Origin: Oscillospiraceae bacterium
Lineage (GTDB): Bacteria; Bacillota; Clostridia; Oscillospirales; Ruminococcaceae
Reading direction: 5' to 3'
Assembly (NCBI GenBank): GCA_003453215.1
Contig: DMMB01000035.1
Coordinates: 1 to 24,220 of the forward strand
Length of the DNA stretch: 24,220 nt
In this document: piece after piece, positions 22,268-24,220 of the stretch
How the letters are laid out: every line of letters begins with the position of its first letter
Position numbering within the stretch: the first letter of the stretch is position 1
Program-made: the position numbers and the translations under genes
The notes under the pieces: model-generated
The model's input: only the letters and a program-made list of their open reading frames with translations
What the model was told of the DNA's origin: nothing
Databases searched by the model: none

Positions 22268-22819
22268 GTGAATACCACGGCCGATTCCAACTTGACCAAA
22301 CGCGCCCTGGCCGCAGCCATGAAGGAACTGATGGAGCAAATGCCTTTTTCCAAGATCAGTGTTTCCGACATAGCAGAGCAATGCGGCATGAACCGCAAAA
22401 GCTTTTATTATCACTTTAAGGATAAGTACGATTTAGTAAACTGGATCTTTGATATGGAGTACCTGCAGGTGACCAGCCGACAGGATTATGCCGGGATCTG
22501 GGATTTTTTAACCGCGCTGTGCAGCTTCTTCTATGAAAACCGCTCCTTTTACCGGCGGGCGCTGCGCATCGAGGGACAGAACTCCTTTCTGGAACACTTT
22601 AAAGAGGTATTGGAGCCTACCATCAAGTATTTCCTGGCTTCCTCCCTGGAAGAAGCCAGATACCAGCAGTTCTGCATCGATTTTTATGCAGATGCATTCA
22701 TTGCCGCCTTTGTGCGGTGGCTTTCCGAAAAAGACTGTGTGCCGCCGCAGGAATTTGTGCGGATGCTGAAGGCCAGCATCTATGCCGCGGTAAAGCGGGT
22801 AGAAGTAACGGAACTGTAA
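22268..22819 (+). CDS. TetR/AcrR family regulator, DhaS-like, copy 2 (probable ACG start)
   Basis: The regulator has 183 residues if started at GTG 22268, or 180 from ACG 22277. The helix-turn-helix KISVSDIAEQCGMNRKSFYYHF is followed by KDKYDLVNW, the DhaS-like subgroup mark shared with the regulator at 8165-8728. The ribosome site AGGGGGTGA (22263-22271) overlaps the GTG and so cannot serve it, but is ideally spaced for ACG 22277, which begins T-ADSNLTKRALA; from memory, relatives start M-ADSNLTKRALA. An ATG-to-ACG change would explain this. The rest of the frame is intact. It is divergent from the TVP38-like gene and probably controls it and itself (inference). Confidence 0.88.
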   Translation: MNTTADSNLTKRALAAAMKELMEQMPFSKISVSDIAEQCGMNRKSFYYHFKDKYDLVNWIFDMEYLQVTSRQDYAGIWDFLTALCSFFYENRSFYRRALRIEGQNSFLEHFKEVLEPTIKYFLASSLEEARYQQFCIDFYADAFIAAFVRWLSEKDCVPPQEFVRMLKASIYAAVKRVEVTEL

Positions 22820-22834
22820 ACCGAATAAAAAGAA

Positions 22835-22878
22835 CCCCCGATCCTGCGGAAAGCCCGCGGAATCGGGGCTTATTTTAT
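22835..22878. terminator. Terminator between convergent tetR-like gene and unknown gene
   Basis: CCCCGAT near 22836-22842 pairs with ATCGGGG (22862-22868), extended by GCGG/CCGC near the loop, followed by CTTATTTTATT on the plus strand. It serves both convergent genes. Confidence 0.8.
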
Positions 22879-23894
22879 TAGTGGCAGGCAGCCAGAAGCT
22901 CTTCCAGCGGCAGCTGAACAAAAGAAAGTTGCTCATCGGGAGAGCCATCCGGATGGATGAGCCGCCCTTCGGCATCGAACACAATGGAATGGGAGGGACG
23001 GGGCGAGACGGAACCATCCACAAAGCGCAGATCCTCCCACAGTTCAATGGGAATTGTTTGCACGCGCAGGTTATCGCGTGCGGCGGTAACGCGCCGATAA
23101 AAGGGAGAGGCGGCACAGGGGGCGGGCGCTTTATCGGCCACAAAAAGGGTAAAAGGGGTGTGCAGCTGTTCAATATCCAGCATAACCCTATCGGCGGAAA
23201 TGCTTTCGGAATTTTCCGGGCGGTAGGGCAGGAATACCGAATAGAGCATTTGCCGACGGCGCATGGCATCGCATACTTCTTCAGCGCCATCGCAGAACTG
23301 CACCACCGGCATGACATGGGGAAGCTGCACCATCGAGTCAATCACATCACCGGAGAGTTCTTCCGGCGGACTGAGCAGCAGAAAAGCGCAGTCCTTCTGC
23401 TGGCGCAGCAGGGTAAATAATCCCGCGGGGAGTTCCCGGGCAATAAGAATATAGGTGTAAATGCCCAATTTCTTTCCCTGCTCAATCAGGGAGTGGTAAT
23501 CCTCCTCGTGGGGGGGATAGCCACTGCGGTCAATAACTAAGGTAAGGCACCAGGGAATATCATAATGGCGCTCATTTTCCAGCCGGCGTATGAGCTTGGC
23601 CCCGGCGGTAAGGCTGTTGTAGCCCAGATTCATGCCAAAGCCAAGCAGATGTTCGGTATCTGCGTGCAGAGATAAATCGTAGATGATACGGTAATAGGCG
23701 CTGTTTTCATCCTGCAGGGTATGCTGTACCAGGTGGAGGAAGTTCTGCTGATTGGGGCCGGGGGCAAAACTGAGCCCCATATCCACCAGATTACGCAGGC
23801 TGCGTTCCGGGTCGCTCTTAATCGCATTCAATTTTTGCCGCACGATGGTTTGAATAAGGGTGCGGGAGATGGTATTGATAGAGCGTGGCGGCAT
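22878..23894 (-). CDS. Protein of unknown function, 338 residues
   Basis: I do not recognise this family. The protein is soluble-looking, with no signal peptide or membrane segment. It opens with a basic helical part (RTLIQTIVRQKLNAIKSDPERSLRNLVDMG). Residues about 75-210 alternate strand and helix as in a TIM barrel (GFGMNLGYNSLTAGAKLIRR; WCLTLVIDRSGYP; YHSLIEQGKKLGIYTYILIA; LPHVMPVVQFCD). The C-terminal part (about 285-335) contains DAEGRLIHPDGSPDEQL. A degenerate radical-SAM-like barrel that lost the CxxxCxxC cluster is one possibility; no such cluster is present. ATG 23894 has an AGAAGGA site and a TATAAT about 40 bases upstream. The frame is intact over 1 kb with normal codon use, so the gene is real. 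Confidence 0.8.
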   Translation of the reverse strand: MPPRSINTISRTLIQTIVRQKLNAIKSDPERSLRNLVDMGLSFAPGPNQQNFLHLVQHTLQDENSAYYRIIYDLSLHADTEHLLGFGMNLGYNSLTAGAKLIRRLENERHYDIPWCLTLVIDRSGYPPHEEDYHSLIEQGKKLGIYTYILIARELPAGLFTLLRQQKDCAFLLLSPPEELSGDVIDSMVQLPHVMPVVQFCDGAEEVCDAMRRRQMLYSVFLPYRPENSESISADRVMLDIEQLHTPFTLFVADKAPAPCAASPFYRRVTAARDNLRVQTIPIELWEDLRFVDGSVSPRPSHSIVFDAEGRLIHPDGSPDEQLSFVQLPLEELLAACH

Positions 23895-23932
23895 AGGGGT
23901 TCCTTCTTTCTGAAAAAGCGTTTTCTAATGAA

Positions 23933-23938
23933 ATTATA
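23933..23938 (-). promoter_or_regulatory. -10 box of the unknown gene
   Basis: A perfect TATAAT on the minus strand, about 40 bases before the ATG. The hexamer 17 bases upstream (TTTTCC) is a weak -35. Confidence 0.55.
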
Positions 23939-24058
23939 GTGCGTATGGAAAAAGTGGAAAAGGGACAATCCATGGAATGTGTCTTAAAAACAAGAGAAAT
24001 TCCAGAAAAAGGAACCGGAAGCGGCCGCAGAGAGAAAAGAGATCGCCCCAAAGGAAAG

Positions 24059-24109
24059 CGTGGGATAAATCCGCTGTAAAGGACAGCTGATTTATCCCAC
24101 GTTTATTTT
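24059..24109 (+). terminator. Long stable hairpin followed by T-rich stretch
   Basis: CGTGGGATAAATC (24059-24071) pairs with GATTTATCCCACG (24089-24101), extended inside by GCTGT/ACAGC, then TTTATTTT. On the plus strand it is a textbook terminator, but no plus-strand gene precedes it within the window since 22819. Confidence 0.75.
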
Positions 24110-24144
24110 GGCTGTGAACGCTGACGAGAAAATACCGAAGATAG

Positions 24145-24178
24145 AACGCTATTTCCACCACGGGAAGGGGCGTTTTTT
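24145..24178 (+). terminator. Possible second terminator
   Basis: AACGC with TTTCC can pair with GGAA and GCGTT, followed by TTTTTT. The stem is short and broken, so this is a weaker call than the hairpin before it. Confidence 0.4.
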
Positions 24179-24220
24179 AGGGGTGGCTTGGTCTGATGTA
24201 AATATTTTCCTTTTCGGGGG

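Larger units (their letters stand above)
23939..24220. other. Noncoding end of the window
   Basis: Beyond the promoter of the unknown gene I see only the hairpins at 24059-24109 and 24145-24178. A short minus-strand open frame (24161 to 23934) runs over the hairpin and the promoter and has no ribosome site, so it is not called. Confidence 0.55.

Noticed and set aside
23934..24161. 75-codon minus-strand open frame at the end of the window
   Set aside because: It runs over the long hairpin and the promoter of the next gene, is Phe/Leu-rich and lacks a ribosome site.
1..24220. CRISPR array, insertion sequence, prophage or toxin-antitoxin genes
   Set aside because: No regularly spaced repeats, transposase or phage-like proteins were seen on either strand.

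Overview
The window looks like a chromosomal segment of a gut-type anaerobic member of the Clostridia (Oscillospirales-like; inferred, not proven). Reasons: strong AGGAGG-type ribosome sites, TTGACA/TATAAT promoters with 17-base spacing, many rho-independent terminators, a Cys/His-rich clostridial surface protein, and families typical of such genomes (PucR regulator, oleate hydratase, DhaS-like TetR regulators). All complete genes end in TAA or, in two cases, TGA; no gene in the window uses TAG as its accepted stop.

Left third (1-8750): the 5' end of a tRNA (probably Glu) on the minus strand with its promoter; a minus-strand NRAMP-superfamily transporter that has lost the usual metal ligands; a 570-base divergent regulatory region; then a plus-strand unit of two tandem DUF1116 (AllG/YlbE-like) proteins and a lactate-permease-family transporter, followed by a PucR-type activator and a TetR-type regulator. 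DUF1116 proteins are known from oxamate carbamoyltransferase, which has three different subunits (FdrA/AllF, DUF1116/AllG, DUF2877/AllH). Here two diverged DUF1116 copies stand without the other two subunits, flanked by two carriers. This is the best candidate for an undescribed small-acid or amide (oxamate-like?) uptake and catabolism module.

Middle (8750-14630): an oleate hydratase with its own terminator, a YjdF/DUF2238-like membrane protein and a large secreted surface protein, the last two on the minus strand.

Molybdenum block (14568-19010): mogA, a MoeA-like molybdopterin-binding protein interrupted by a single in-frame TAG, and modA-modB-modC. Uptake of molybdate and its insertion into molybdopterin are encoded together; the amber codon sits in the middle of this pathway.

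Right third (19020-24220): cysK behind a strong promoter with a palindromic operator; a SpoU-family RNA methyltransferase; a 430-base noncoding stretch with several hairpins; a TVP38/DedA-like membrane protein divergent from a TetR regulator that probably starts at ACG; an unrecognised 338-residue protein; and a noncoding end with strong hairpins. No CRISPR array, insertion sequence or phage gene was seen.
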